A DNA stretch of 64,000 nt from Clostridia bacterium (GTDB taxonomy: Bacteria > Bacillota > Clostridia > Christensenellales > UBA1242). The stretch is taken from positions 84,278-148,277 of the forward strand of contig JAAWCQ010000010.1 of assembly GCA_022793335.1 (NCBI GenBank), read 5' to 3'. The notes beneath the pieces are model-generated. The model searched no databases. It was not told the origin of the DNA and was given only the letters and a program-made list of their open reading frames with translations. Each line of letters starts with the position of its first letter. The stretch's first letter is position 1. The translations under genes and the position numbers were made by a program. Shown one piece after another: positions 1 through 7,736 of the stretch.

Positions 1-1068
1 TTCTTTTAACGCAATATGATCTTTTGTTATTGATTTATATATTATTCTGTAAAATTTATCGTACAAAACTCTAGACCAAAAGCAATAATAAGTATCTTTT
101 AATTTAAGCAATGGCCTTTTATTTATTGGCAATATTTTACTTGGAAAAAACGGATTGGGATCTGATGCAAAGTCTTTTTCTTCTCCAACACCATAGGATA
201 AATCATCTAATAATTTTCGAGGAAATTTTGAAACCTCACCAAAATCAAATAATCCATCTCCAAAAAGTATTCGATAAGCACGATTTACAACATCACACTT
301 GTGTAGTTCATCTCTAAATTTTTCTGGATTTTTATATCCGCTCTCTTGAAATTTCTCAAATGATTTTTCAAAAATTTCCTTGGCCTCCTGTAGTCCAAAT
401 GAAATAAACTTGTTGTAATTTTCTAATCCTAAAATCAACTCTTCTGCTGTGATACCATAAGTATTGTAGATTAGGTCGTTTTGTCCAGACATTAATATTT
501 CAAAATACTTTTTATGAAAACATTGATATCTGTTCCCTGTTACGATATTCATTAATTCTAAATACATCTTTAAACATAAGCTATCTTTATCTTCTACGAG
601 GTCGCTTGATGACATATATTTAATTCCAATATAGTACTTTTGATACAATTTTAACATATCACAAGTATTTTTTATTATAGTATCACAGGCAACTTCATAT
701 TCCTTATTATCTTCTAAAATCCCCAAATTACTATTTGATACGATTATACTTTGTAAATACATTATTGCATATCCTAGAAATATAGAGTCCTCATCCATCA
801 GCGATTCAGAATTTATAAAGAGATTACCGGCTAGTTCTTGCTGAGAAAGTGTTAATAATAAATATAGCGGGTCTACTTCTTTAAGATCAGTAACTATTTC
901 ATTAATTTTATCAATTAATTTTTCCTCTAATTTCGGCAACTCTTCTTTCAAATTATTTATACATTTTTGCCAATCCTCTTCATTCATTAGATTTCTCATA
1001 TAAACGAATTTGTCTTTTTGAAACATCTCTACAAAACCATTGTTAAAATAAGCTTCTTCTTTTCTCAC
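1..1068 (-). CDS. Hypothetical protein, C-terminus cut by window edge
   Basis: The minus-strand frame is open from a GTG at 1068-1066 to base 1, giving 356 codons without a stop, so the gene continues outside the window. The GTG is chosen because AGAGG lies six bases upstream (1079-1075); the next in-frame ATG has no such site. The protein is soluble-looking and mostly helical, with no signal peptide and no motif I can name. A stretch near residue 320 (FPSKILPINKRPLLKL, then a YYCFW segment) resembles segments I remember from large uncharacterised accessory proteins, but that is only an impression. It lies between the integrase and the off-window left part of the element, so it is probably cargo of that element. 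Confidence 0.75.
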   Translation of the reverse strand, partial: MRKEEAYFNNGFVEMFQKDKFVYMRNLMNEEDWQKCINNLKEELPKLEEKLIDKINEIVTDLKEVDPLYLLLTLSQQELAGNLFINSESLMDEDSIFLGYAIMYLQSIIVSNSNLGILEDNKEYEVACDTIIKNTCDMLKLYQKYYIGIKYMSSSDLVEDKDSLCLKMYLELMNIVTGNRYQCFHKKYFEILMSGQNDLIYNTYGITAEELILGLENYNKFISFGLQEAKEIFEKSFEKFQESGYKNPEKFRDELHKCDVVNRAYRILFGDGLFDFGEVSKFPRKLLDDLSYGVGEEKDFASDPNPFFPSKILPINKRPLLKLKDTYYCFWSRVLYDKFYRIIYKSITKDHIALKE

Positions 1069-1167
1069 ACAATACCTCTAACAAATTATACCATAAAAAT
1101 TAATTTTTGGATAGTTTTAGGACAATGTCGTAAAAAATATTTATCGTGAATCTACAATTATAGAGTA

Positions 1168-2562
1168 TTATTCGGCAAATATTTTGTTAATAATATCACT
1201 CGCATGAACATCGGAGTTCTTTATGAAGTGGCTATAAAAGTCACTGGTCGTTGATGCTTTGCTGTGTCCAGCGCGAGCAGAGACAGTTTTCATGTCTACA
1301 CCTGCTATTAATTGTAGAGTTATATTTGTATGGCGCAATGAGTGTAGGGACACTTTTGGCAAGCCCGCTTTTGTTAGCGTCTTTTGTAGCCATACTCTAA
1401 ATAGATCTGGGGAGATTGTTTTTCCATCTTCTGTGCAGAATAGTCTGTCAGTATCTTTCCAGCGATCGCCAAGATAATGCTTTTGATTGTTCCACCATAC
1501 TTGATATTCTTTCAAGTAAGTTATTAGTTTGTCTGGCATTGAGATTGTTCTTTTTGAGTTCTCAGTTTTTGGATCTTTGGTTATAAGTCCAAAGCCAACG
1601 ATGTCTTGCACCGACCTTTGAATTGTCATCGTCTTGTTTTCGTAGTCAATATCTTTCCATTCAAGTCCAGCAAGTTCGCCACGTCTTAATCCCATAAACA
1701 AGATTGTCAATAATACAATCTTCCAGCGAGGATTTGGTTCAGTATCCAAGTATTGCGCCAGTATCTTTGCCTCTTTATCATTAAGAATTTGTATCTCTTT
1801 TTTGTAGCCTTGTATTGGTGCAATATAGTCTCTGCTTGCAAAATTATGTTCAACAAGTCTTTGTCTTTTGGCTTCAGCCAGGATTGTTGCAAGTGTTCTT
1901 TTCAATTTCAATATTGTTTCTTTTGCATAAGGATGAGTTATAATTTCGGTCTTAAAATATTCGTCATATTTTAATCCCAACTCTTTACATATTCGTTCAG
2001 AATTTTCAACCCTTATCCCATGTCCGCTTGTTGCTGAGAAGAAGATTGACCTTGATATACCAGTTTTGTTTGTTGCGTCTACTAGTTTAATGCAATGCGA
2101 TTTTAGATATTGTGTTATATCTTTAATCATCACGGCACTTTTCTTTTCAACCTTTTTGAAACTCATTTCGTCTAAGAAGCCTTGCACCATAACTGGTGTT
2201 ATTTGATTAAGTTTAATGTTCCCAAAGTAGGCATAAAACTTTTTGATACTGTCTTTACCTTTAACATAGTAATTAAGTGACTTTGTATTTTTAACTTTCT
2301 CTAACCACTTGTTTGCATAGTCTATAAACAATATGTCATTATCTACTGCAAGCAAACCATTCATAGATTTGCGGAACTTATCTTCAAACTCAAATGCAAT
2401 TCTTTGTAGTTCTCGTTCATATTGCCTTTCTGTGAGTTCTGCTGGCTTTCTGCAAGTCATCACTTTGGCCTCAAACTTGCCTGTCCTTTCATTCTTGGCT
2501 TTGACTTGGATGCGATATGAAATCGCACCCGTGTCTAGCACATTTTTCTTAATACATGGCAT
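1168..2562 (-). CDS. Tyrosine-type site-specific integrase
   Basis: This is a 464-residue tyrosine recombinase that would integrate and excise the element ending at 6915. The N-terminal ~60 residues look like the arm-type DNA-binding domain, followed by a SAM-like core-binding domain. The catalytic domain shows the first Arg in GLRRGELAGLEW (about residue 290), the HxxR box in HSLRHTNI (His407, Arg410), the later His in AGHS (433) and the nucleophile Tyr443 in SDFYSHF. Between the core-binding and catalytic parts (about residues 145-225) is an extra HTH-like segment, so the protein is longer than the usual ~380-400 residues. RBS GGAGAAATG precedes the start. The xis-like gene lies 11 bp upstream on the same strand, so the two are probably cotranscribed. 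Confidence 0.96.
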   Translation of the reverse strand: MPCIKKNVLDTGAISYRIQVKAKNERTGKFEAKVMTCRKPAELTERQYERELQRIAFEFEDKFRKSMNGLLAVDNDILFIDYANKWLEKVKNTKSLNYYVKGKDSIKKFYAYFGNIKLNQITPVMVQGFLDEMSFKKVEKKSAVMIKDITQYLKSHCIKLVDATNKTGISRSIFFSATSGHGIRVENSERICKELGLKYDEYFKTEIITHPYAKETILKLKRTLATILAEAKRQRLVEHNFASRDYIAPIQGYKKEIQILNDKEAKILAQYLDTEPNPRWKIVLLTILFMGLRRGELAGLEWKDIDYENKTMTIQRSVQDIVGFGLITKDPKTENSKRTISMPDKLITYLKEYQVWWNNQKHYLGDRWKDTDRLFCTEDGKTISPDLFRVWLQKTLTKAGLPKVSLHSLRHTNITLQLIAGVDMKTVSARAGHSKASTTSDFYSHFIKNSDVHASDIINKIFAE

Positions 2563-2573
2563 AACATTTCTCC

Positions 2574-2792
2574 TTATCCTATGATGATTTGTTCCATTGG
2601 TAATTCATAACTTTTGCTTTGCAAGAACGCAATTAAAGAATCATAATCTATTAGCACTTTGTTGCCAGTTTTGATGGAACGAATTTTGTAGTTATTCGCA
2701 AGCTTCCTTATAAGAAACTCACTTAAACAAGTTTCTGGATCTTCTTTCTTCAACATTTGTAATGTCTCAGTAATAGTCCTTATTCTTTGCAT
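2574..2792 (-). CDS. Excisionase-like small DNA-binding protein
   Basis: A 72-residue protein immediately upstream of the integrase on the same strand. An upstream extension to 2885 is open, but I choose the ATG at 2792 because a clean GGAGG site sits just before it and the extension is Cys/Trp-rich and unlike a DNA-binding protein. The layout fits a MerR/excisionase-type wing-helix: a helical start, SEFLIRKLANNYKIRSIKTG, then KVLIDYDSLIAFLQ, the common pattern of entering a helix, a charged turn and a strand reading 'id'. Excisionases of this size normally sit beside the integrase and set recombination direction. The name is inferred from context and pattern, not from a decisive motif. Confidence 0.72.
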   Translation of the reverse strand: MQRIRTITETLQMLKKEDPETCLSEFLIRKLANNYKIRSIKTGNKVLIDYDSLIAFLQSKSYELPMEQIIIG

Positions 2793-2807
2793 TAATACCT
2801 CCAGTGT

Positions 2808-2882
2808 GCTGTTCACTCCTGGACTTGTACTTTTGCTAGTACAATACATACCGCAAAAACACAATAAAGTCCAGTGAACAGC
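2808..2882. repeat. Long inverted repeat upstream of the excisionase-like gene
   Basis: The arms are GCTGTTCACTCCTGGACTT (2808-2826) and AAGTCCAGTGAACAGC (2867-2882). They are complementary except for three extra bases in the left arm. A second smaller inverted repeat (TTGTAC/GTACAA, about 2825-2844) is nested inside. The structure covers the presumed promoter and 5' leader of the xis-int pair, so it may be an operator, an excisionase/integrase arm site or an RNA hairpin controlling expression. I cannot tell which. Confidence 0.7.
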
Positions 2883-3293
2883 CAAATAAAATAAAAGATT
2901 TTTCTTGTATCTTTGTATCCTTGAAACTTTGTTTTATTGTATTTTTGAAATTTTGTAGCTATGAATTCTTGTTTTATTGTCAAATCGCCTTAATTCTCGC
3001 AGAAATGCCCTTAAAATCTGTTTAAATCAATTTAATGATAATTTATCTAGTTTCATTTAAAACTTCAACAAATCGAAAAATATAGCTTATGCAAACAAAA
3101 AATTACCAAACAGGTTATTTTTTGATTACTTTTGATTTTATTTTGATTATATTTCTAACAACTAAAAAATCGTACATCCATTTATTTTTATAGCAAATAA
3201 GCCTTTCAGTTTTTATTTTTTAATTATTAGTCTGATTTTTGATTTTGCGATTTTCTGTATGCGACTGCTTGTCCGCTCTCTATTAAGGTTCAC
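2883..3293. other. AT-rich intergenic stretch, no gene seen
   Basis: About 410 bases between the xis-like gene and the replication-type gene. No open frame with a ribosome binding site, no tRNA and no strong terminator are visible. It must contain the promoter for the leftward xis-int genes. Confidence 0.5.
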
Positions 3294-3632
3294 TTAGAAA
3301 TTTGACTCCCCCTGGGGTAGGGTAAGCAACTTTTCCCAGTCAACGAAAAGATATACTTGATTTTTAAGTTGTGAAAACCTTTCAAGCACTCCTTTTTGCT
3401 CCAAACTGGTAATCAAGTTTCTCAATTGTCTTTCTTTAATGTGAAGAATGGGTAAATCGTTAAGCACCTGTTTATAACTAAGCCTGCAATAATATTTATC
3501 TCCTTTGTCTTTAGTCTTGATTTGTTCGTTTTTGAAGAATCTAAACATATATTCAAGCAATAGCAACTCTTTTAATTTTAAATTAAGTTGAACTACTTTC
3601 TCTTGTTCAAATTCAAAAATGAGATCTTTCAT
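3294..3632 (-). CDS. Winged-helix replication-initiator-type protein, short
   Basis: A 112-residue protein with RBS AAAGGAGC upstream of the ATG. After a helical start (LKLKELLLLEYMFRFF) it reads YCRLSYKQVLNDLPIL, then KERQLRNLITSLEQKGVLER. This is the pattern of the N-terminal winged helix of plasmid, phage and ICE replication or replisome-organiser proteins, where a recognition helix is followed by the wing 'kkGvLer'. Full-length members carry a further C-terminal domain. Here the protein stops right after the wing, so it is either a minimal DNA-binding version or truncated. It is probably part of the element's replication or regulatory module. A purely regulatory role is equally possible. 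Confidence 0.7.
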   Translation of the reverse strand: MKDLIFEFEQEKVVQLNLKLKELLLLEYMFRFFKNEQIKTKDKGDKYYCRLSYKQVLNDLPILHIKERQLRNLITSLEQKGVLERFSQLKNQVYLFVDWEKLLTLPQGESNF

Positions 3633-3855
3633 ATTTGCTCCTTTTAATTTTTGACTTTCGCTTAAAGTGATCGGTTTTAAGGTCGGTCTATATTTTAACG
3701 AGATCTCGAGTTCTCGATAAAACCAAGATTAATTTGGTTAATTGTAATGTAGCATTTTCGTGTGGACAGCATTTGTCCTCACGGGGAAATTTTTTTTTGT
3801 TATTTTAAAACTCTCGTTTAACACACATTGTGTGCTTCGGTAAATTTAAATAAAA

Positions 3856-3881
3856 AACAACCAACTATTTTGCTGGTTGTT
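3856..3881 (-). terminator. Hairpin with T-run on the minus strand
   Basis: AACAACCA (3856-3863) pairs with TGGTTGTT (3874-3881). Read leftwards the stem is followed by a run of T, as in an intrinsic terminator. No minus-strand gene lies directly upstream of it in this element, so it may insulate the replication-type gene or be left from a lost gene. Confidence 0.55.
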
Positions 3882-4022
3882 AAGAAGTATTTTGCCTATA
3901 ACTCTATTATATGGCAATTTTTTAATCATCCTTTAATCATTCATTTTCATAATTTATCAAAATTTAATCAATGTTTTCAGATTATATGATTTCTTCACGC
4001 GTAAAAAATTATTTGTCACACT

Positions 4023-4059
4023 GTCATCCTGTCATTTAGTGACGGAATGACAGGATGAC
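4023..4059. repeat. Perfect 14-bp inverted repeat
   Basis: GTCATCCTGTCATT (4023-4036) and AATGACAGGATGAC (4046-4059) are exact reverse complements around a 9-base loop. A T-run follows at about 4070-4076, so it could terminate rightward transcription, but no rightward gene precedes it. It may instead be a protein-binding or origin structure of the element. Confidence 0.75.
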
Positions 4060-4092
4060 GGATACATACTTTTTTTATTATATATAGGAAAA

Positions 4093-4106
4093 TCGCACGT
4101 GTGCGA
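4093..4106. repeat. Palindrome flanked by A- and T-runs
   Basis: TCGCACGTGTGCGA is a dyad with TCGCAC/GTGCGA arms, preceded by AAAA and followed within four bases by TTTTTT. It lies about 140 bases before the first rightward element gene and may be an operator or part of an origin. Confidence 0.5.
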
Positions 4107-4248
4107 GTAATTTTTTGCCTATAAAGTTAAGTGGATATACCTGTCACTTAGGAGGGGTTGCTTTATCTTTTTCTAATAATTTTAAAAAAAGACTTGCAAA
4201 ATATTTTTATTTACGGTAAAACACACAACAACCAAAGGAGGACAGGCT

Positions 4249-4617
4249 ATGAAAACACGGTTTTTGTGTGATATGCCTAATGCTAGGTTGTTGAGAAACA
4301 AGCTTGATAAAGGTAAAGGACAAAAAGTCGAATGTATCATTGAAAGAAATATTTATCTTGGTAAAGATGATTTTATTTACTTTCGAGAACATTTTCTAGA
4401 ACCAAATCCCAATATTATAACCAAATACAAAAATGAAATGTTTATTGACGATAAAGGCATTTGGCACGTTTTGATGCTTTGCAGTATGCGTTCAGATATT
4501 ATGTTGCTAGTTTTCTGCGATGGGTGCGATTATGCAAAATATGTTTCAATAAAAACTAATGGAGGTGAGAAAGTTGAACCACGTTTTACAACTAGTCAGA
4601 GATATACTAGAAAATGA
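4249..4617 (+). CDS. DUF6329-type small element protein
   Basis: A 122-residue soluble protein with a perfect AAAGGAGG ribosome binding site. The body reads KVECIIERNIYL, then FIDDKGIWHVLML and GCDYAKYVSI. This matches my memory of the DUF6329 family (Cys-x-x-x-Arg-x-x-Tyr-Leu, Val-Asp-x-x-Gly-Val-Trp-His, Tyr-Ala-Arg-Tyr), which is common on Clostridia plasmids, phages and conjugative elements and has no known function. It starts a short rightward operon with the next gene, whose start lies inside its 3' end. Family assignment is moderately sure. Confidence 0.75.
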   Translation: MKTRFLCDMPNARLLRNKLDKGKGQKVECIIERNIYLGKDDFIYFREHFLEPNPNIITKYKNEMFIDDKGIWHVLMLCSMRSDIMLLVFCDGCDYAKYVSIKTNGGEKVEPRFTTSQRYTRK

Positions 4618-4810
4618 AAAAATGACTGCTGAGATGCAGTTGCAATTATCCAAGATTTGCGAACTTGAAGATAAGTTTGTAAAGGACTTCTCAAAGGAAA
4701 AATGGAAAGAATATTTTGATTTAGACATAGAAAAATGTCAACTTCAAAACCTTGAAATTGACCATGTGATAGAGATTACTTATAAAATATGCAAAGAGTT
4801 ATTAAAATAA
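4574..4810 (+). CDS. Small helical protein of unknown function
   Basis: A 78-residue protein read from a TTG at 4574. That start is preferred over the ATG at 4559 because the optimal site GGAGGTGA (4561-4568) sits five bases before the TTG and would lie inside the longer version. It overlaps the preceding gene by 44 bases in another frame, so translation is probably coupled. The sequence is acidic and almost entirely helical (ELEDKFVKDFSKEKWKEYFDL), with one short Cys-containing segment. I do not recognise the family. Small helical partners of this kind are frequent in element backbones. Confidence 0.7.
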   Translation: MNHVLQLVRDILENEKMTAEMQLQLSKICELEDKFVKDFSKEKWKEYFDLDIEKCQLQNLEIDHVIEITYKICKELLK

Positions 4811-4851
4811 ACGAGAACTATGCTATAATGCAATTAAGGAGATAGCATAAT

Positions 4852-6051
4852 ATGAATAATGATACACATGACTATTTATATAAAACACATATTATAACTA
4901 AAATACTTGATATGGATCATGTAGAAGGCATTAAACTTTTTTTGGAAAATATTGATATTCTTCAAGATGTTAACTTTATTATCCCAAATCCATATATGGA
5001 CGGCATTAATTACATGGAAAAATTTAGAGCCTTAAATCTTAAAGGAATAGATGTAAATTATTTTTTTACTAATGAAGATTTATATGGTTTTAATGCAGAC
5101 TCTATAATGTCAATTATGGTTTTCAATAAAGACATTATTAAAACCGAAACGCTAATAAGTTTAGATACGCAAATTCAAAGTTATCTTTATAGAAGATATA
5201 AAAATGAAAAAAGCAGTATTCCAGAGAATATTGAAGAGGTTTTGAAACTTATAAAAGACAGAAAATGGGGAGTGGATTGCATGGCTTATATGTTTGAAAA
5301 TACGCTTTTTAATCCTGAATTTTCTAACAATCAACTATATCTAGACAATATGTATGCATTTGAGACTTATTTTTTCAATAGCCCTCGAAAGGCAAAATCA
5401 TATACAAAGAAGCTTTTAAAATTTGATAATAAATTGATAAATGATGATTTTTCAAATTGGTACCGTCGCCAATATAAATTATATTATTTAGAACTTTTAG
5501 TTATGGCAGATATTCAACTTAATAAATCTCATTTATCCCTATATGATAAAGAAAAAGAATTTGTTAAATTTTTTCATGAAAAAATAGGTCTTTTATCTGA
5601 TAGAGAAACCAATTTGGCTAAGTTATATTTCATGTATGGAACTAAAATAGGCTTTTTTAGCAAAATTCAAAAAGGTAATAAAAACATTATTAAAAATTTG
5701 AAAAATATGGCCTGGGATATCTTTCATATACATAACACAATTAATAACTTAGCAATTCAAACAAATAAAATTATAGATATTACTGTTCCATTGTTTGTAA
5801 CTTATGACAAACGCCTAAAAGATATTTTGCCTATTTACAAATTGAAAGCCGCTGCATTTATTAAAAATAGCTCGCAAAAATGGCTTAACTATGTCACAAA
5901 TATAATTGATCCTGTTATACAAAATGAGTATTTCGTATTACAAGCATATGAAAACAGATTAAATAGGATGAAAGAAAATAATGTCGATGAAAAATCTTTA
6001 CTAGCACTCACCAATTCTTATATTGAAAGTTATGAACAAAAATTTCTTTAA
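4852..6051 (+). CDS. Unknown element cargo protein with PIN-like acidic motifs
   Basis: A 399-residue soluble protein with its own extended -10 promoter (TGCTATAAT, 4821-4829) and RBS AAGGAGATAG. I do not recognise a named family. Four acidic positions fall in contexts like PIN-domain nucleases: SLDTQIQSYL (Asp105), WGVDCMAYMFEN (Asp142), MAWDIFHIHN (Asp289) and LFVTYDKRLKDIL (Asp319). The last resembles the 'tnDkrl' end of VapC-like nucleases, which use such residues to bind metal and cut RNA. Between them lies a long helical region rich in Tyr and Lys. It is followed by a membrane-anchored gene under a near-identical promoter, so the pair may act together. Nuclease activity is inference only. 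Confidence 0.72.
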   Translation: MNNDTHDYLYKTHIITKILDMDHVEGIKLFLENIDILQDVNFIIPNPYMDGINYMEKFRALNLKGIDVNYFFTNEDLYGFNADSIMSIMVFNKDIIKTETLISLDTQIQSYLYRRYKNEKSSIPENIEEVLKLIKDRKWGVDCMAYMFENTLFNPEFSNNQLYLDNMYAFETYFFNSPRKAKSYTKKLLKFDNKLINDDFSNWYRRQYKLYYLELLVMADIQLNKSHLSLYDKEKEFVKFFHEKIGLLSDRETNLAKLYFMYGTKIGFFSKIQKGNKNIIKNLKNMAWDIFHIHNTINNLAIQTNKIIDITVPLFVTYDKRLKDILPIYKLKAAAFIKNSSQKWLNYVTNIIDPVIQNEYFVLQAYENRLNRMKENNVDEKSLLALTNSYIESYEQKFL

Positions 6052-6149
6052 AGATACTTCTTCGTATTGCTTTTAGGTTATTTTTAAAAACTTGTATTTT
6101 AGTTGAGATTATGCTATAATACTTCTATTAAAAAGCAAGGAGATTATTT

Positions 6150-6677
6150 ATGGAAATTCTATCTATTGTTTTATCTACTATCGCATTAATTGTATCTGCA
6201 ATTGGTGTTACTGTATCAATAATCACAGCAAAGTTACAATATAAACGATCAGTGAATGTTGATGTGGAAAGTGATTCCGCAAATTTTGCTTTAGTAAATG
6301 GTAAAGAAAAAATGATTCCATCTTTTACCTACATCATAACAAATTCTTCTAATTTGCCTATCTTTATAAAAGAAATAGGTTTTATGGGCTTCACTGATGA
6401 TAGCAAAAAACTAGAAATGGTAGAAATTGGTCATTATGAGCCAAGTGATGATAGACAGCTTGTAAAATTGGAAGCGCAAAATAGTATTAATTATTTTATT
6501 TCTATGAAAGATATGAGCAGTTTAATAAAAAATTGCATCTTTAAGTATAACGTTAAAAATTTTATAACTTGCATAAGATGCTCCAATGGCAAAATATACA
6601 AGCATAATTTTGGTGATGCTAAAAAATTTTATAAAGCCTATTTTTATCAATTTGAAACAATGCCAGAATATTATTAA
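6150..6677 (+). CDS. Small membrane-anchored protein, unknown function
   Basis: A 175-residue protein with RBS AAGGAGATTATTT before the ATG and an extended -10 promoter (TGCTATAAT, about 6111-6119). Residues 3-26 form one hydrophobic segment (IVLSTIALIVSAIGVTVSII) followed by KLQYKR, so the N-terminus is a membrane anchor with a cytoplasmic or outward soluble part. The rest is beta-rich, with alternating strands such as SFTYIITNSSNLPIFIKEIG, which looks like an immunoglobulin-type sandwich. No enzyme motif is visible. It is the last gene before the attachment site, a usual position for cargo. Confidence 0.7.
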   Translation: MEILSIVLSTIALIVSAIGVTVSIITAKLQYKRSVNVDVESDSANFALVNGKEKMIPSFTYIITNSSNLPIFIKEIGFMGFTDDSKKLEMVEIGHYEPSDDRQLVKLEAQNSINYFISMKDMSSLIKNCIFKYNVKNFITCIRCSNGKIYKHNFGDAKKFYKAYFYQFETMPEYY

Positions 6678-6834
6678 ATCTTCAAATTGTACCCAAACGG
6701 CAAAACTGGGCAAAAAGTCACCATTTCTGTACCGTGGATTTATCAGAGTTTATGTTTATTGTGCAAAAGTTAGAGAAGTTGATTGTTTTTTTTTTGCAAA
6801 ATACTTGATATAATGTTTGTAAGAATTGCAAAAG

Positions 6835-6875
6835 GGAGCAATAGAAAAGTTAAAACAACTAGATTTTATTGCTCC
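6835..6875. repeat. Inverted repeat at the attachment core
   Basis: GGAGCAATA (6835-6843) and TATTGCTCC (6867-6875) are exact reverse complements. The right arm runs into the anticodon loop of the tRNA-Arg fragment. Integrase core-binding sites are normally short inverted repeats around the crossover, so this probably marks the attP-derived half of the junction. Confidence 0.6.
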
Positions 6876-6915
6876 TAAGGGTTAGTCACAGGTTCGATTC
6901 CTGTTGGGAACACCA
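6872..6915 (+). pseudogene. 3' fragment of tRNA-Arg(CCU), element attachment site
   Basis: From base 6872 the sequence reads as a tRNA from the anticodon loop to the 3' end: loop CTCCTAA with anticodon CCT at 6874-6876, stem strand GGGTT, T-arm ACAGG-TTCGATT-CCTGT (6888-6904), acceptor strand TGGGAAC, discriminator A and CCA (6913-6915). The 27-31 strand needed to pair with GGGTT and the whole 5' half are absent, so it is not a complete gene. Tyrosine integrases often target tRNA-Arg(CCU) and leave the intact gene at one end and a 3' copy at the other. The orientation says the element lies to the left and its other end is outside the window. Confidence 0.85.
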
Positions 6916-6920
6916 TGAAA

Positions 6921-6952
6921 AACGGTCATATTAAATTATGATCGTTTTTTTT
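6921..6952 (+). terminator. tRNA-type intrinsic terminator
   Basis: AACGGTCAT (6921-6929) pairs with ATGATCGTT (6938-6946), with one G-U pair, then eight T. It lies five bases after the CCA of the tRNA-Arg fragment and is probably the original terminator of the host tRNA gene, now separated from it by the element. Confidence 0.8.
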
Positions 6953-7267
6953 AGGCACGCAAGAATAATGAAAATGAAGCGAACATTTTCTTATAATATA
7001 TCGTTTAAAACTTTTAATAGTTTATTGCGTTTTAAATAATTTACAATAAGCTTCTAGTGTAAAGCAGAGTCGTTGTATCCCAGAAGTTGCTAACAGTTTG
7101 TATAGGGACATTTTGAGATAATAAACTTCAATAAGTGTGTCTAAGTTATGCCGCTCGTATGTTTGTTGTTGTGCTTTTAGGGAATAATTTTAAGTAAATA
7201 ACAGATTATTAAGAGGGTGTTTATTATAATAAAAAGGCAACTATTTAAAGTTTAAGTTTTTAAATAC
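6953..7267. other. Intergenic stretch, no gene seen
   Basis: About 315 AT-rich bases between the tRNA-Arg fragment terminator and the promoter of the next operon. I see no open frame with a ribosome binding site, no RNA gene and no clear repeat. Confidence 0.5.
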
Positions 7268-7296
7268 TTGACAAATTGCGAAATAAATATTACTAT
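7268..7296 (+). promoter_or_regulatory. Sigma-A-type promoter of the 7319 operon
   Basis: TTGACA at 7268-7273, then 17 bases, then TACTAT at 7291-7296. An overlapping TATAAA at 7294-7299 would give 20-base spacing. GGAGG at 7308-7312 follows before the Nudix start. Confidence 0.6.
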
Positions 7297-7318
7297 AAAT
7301 TATGAATGGAGGTAAATT

Positions 7319-7729
7319 ATGAGAAATAGTGCAAGAGGAATTATCATAAGAGATAATGCTGTTTTAACAATGTTTAGAAGAAAGGTTAAAGAAGGCAAGG
7401 TGACAGAATATTATGTATTGCCTGGTGGCGGAATTGAAGATGGAGAAAATAGCGAAGAAACTGTTGTGAGAGAACTTAAAGAGGAGATGTCTGTCGATAT
7501 TGAAATTCTTGGCTATTTAGGTAAAGATGAGACTGAACAAGGTGATGCAATCTACTATCATTGCAAAATTAAAAACGATGCTGACCCTAAACTTGGCGGA
7601 GAAGAACTTGAAAGAATGACTGAATCAAATTATTATGAACCACGTTTTGTTAGTATTGAGAATTTAGATAAGATAAACATTTATGGTGCTGATTATATAT
7701 ATAGGGCATTGAAAAAAGAGTATAAATAG
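7319..7729 (+). CDS. Nudix hydrolase
   Basis: A 136-residue Nudix protein that would hydrolyse a nucleoside diphosphate linked to another group. The Nudix box runs from GGIEDGENSEETVV into RELKEEMSV, with the metal-binding Glu residues present; the usual Gly after EE is Ser. Substrate cannot be read from the sequence. It is the first gene of a tight rightward operon: eight bases to the SDR gene, then GT2, then the NDK-like gene. The start has a strong GGAGG. In this setting the natural substrate could be a nucleotide-activated intermediate of the pathway rather than damaged dNTPs, which is inference. Confidence 0.9.
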   Translation: MRNSARGIIIRDNAVLTMFRRKVKEGKVTEYYVLPGGGIEDGENSEETVVRELKEEMSVDIEILGYLGKDETEQGDAIYYHCKIKNDADPKLGGEELERMTESNYYEPRFVSIENLDKINIYGADYIYRALKKEYK

Positions 7730-7736
7730 AATACGA

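Noticed and set aside
2793-2885. N-terminal extension of the excisionase-like gene
   Set aside because: It lies over an inverted repeat, is Cys/Trp-rich and has no RBS; the internal ATG has GGAGG.
6836-6915. Complete tRNA gene
   Set aside because: Only the part from the anticodon loop to the CCA fits; the 5' half and anticodon-stem pairing are missing.
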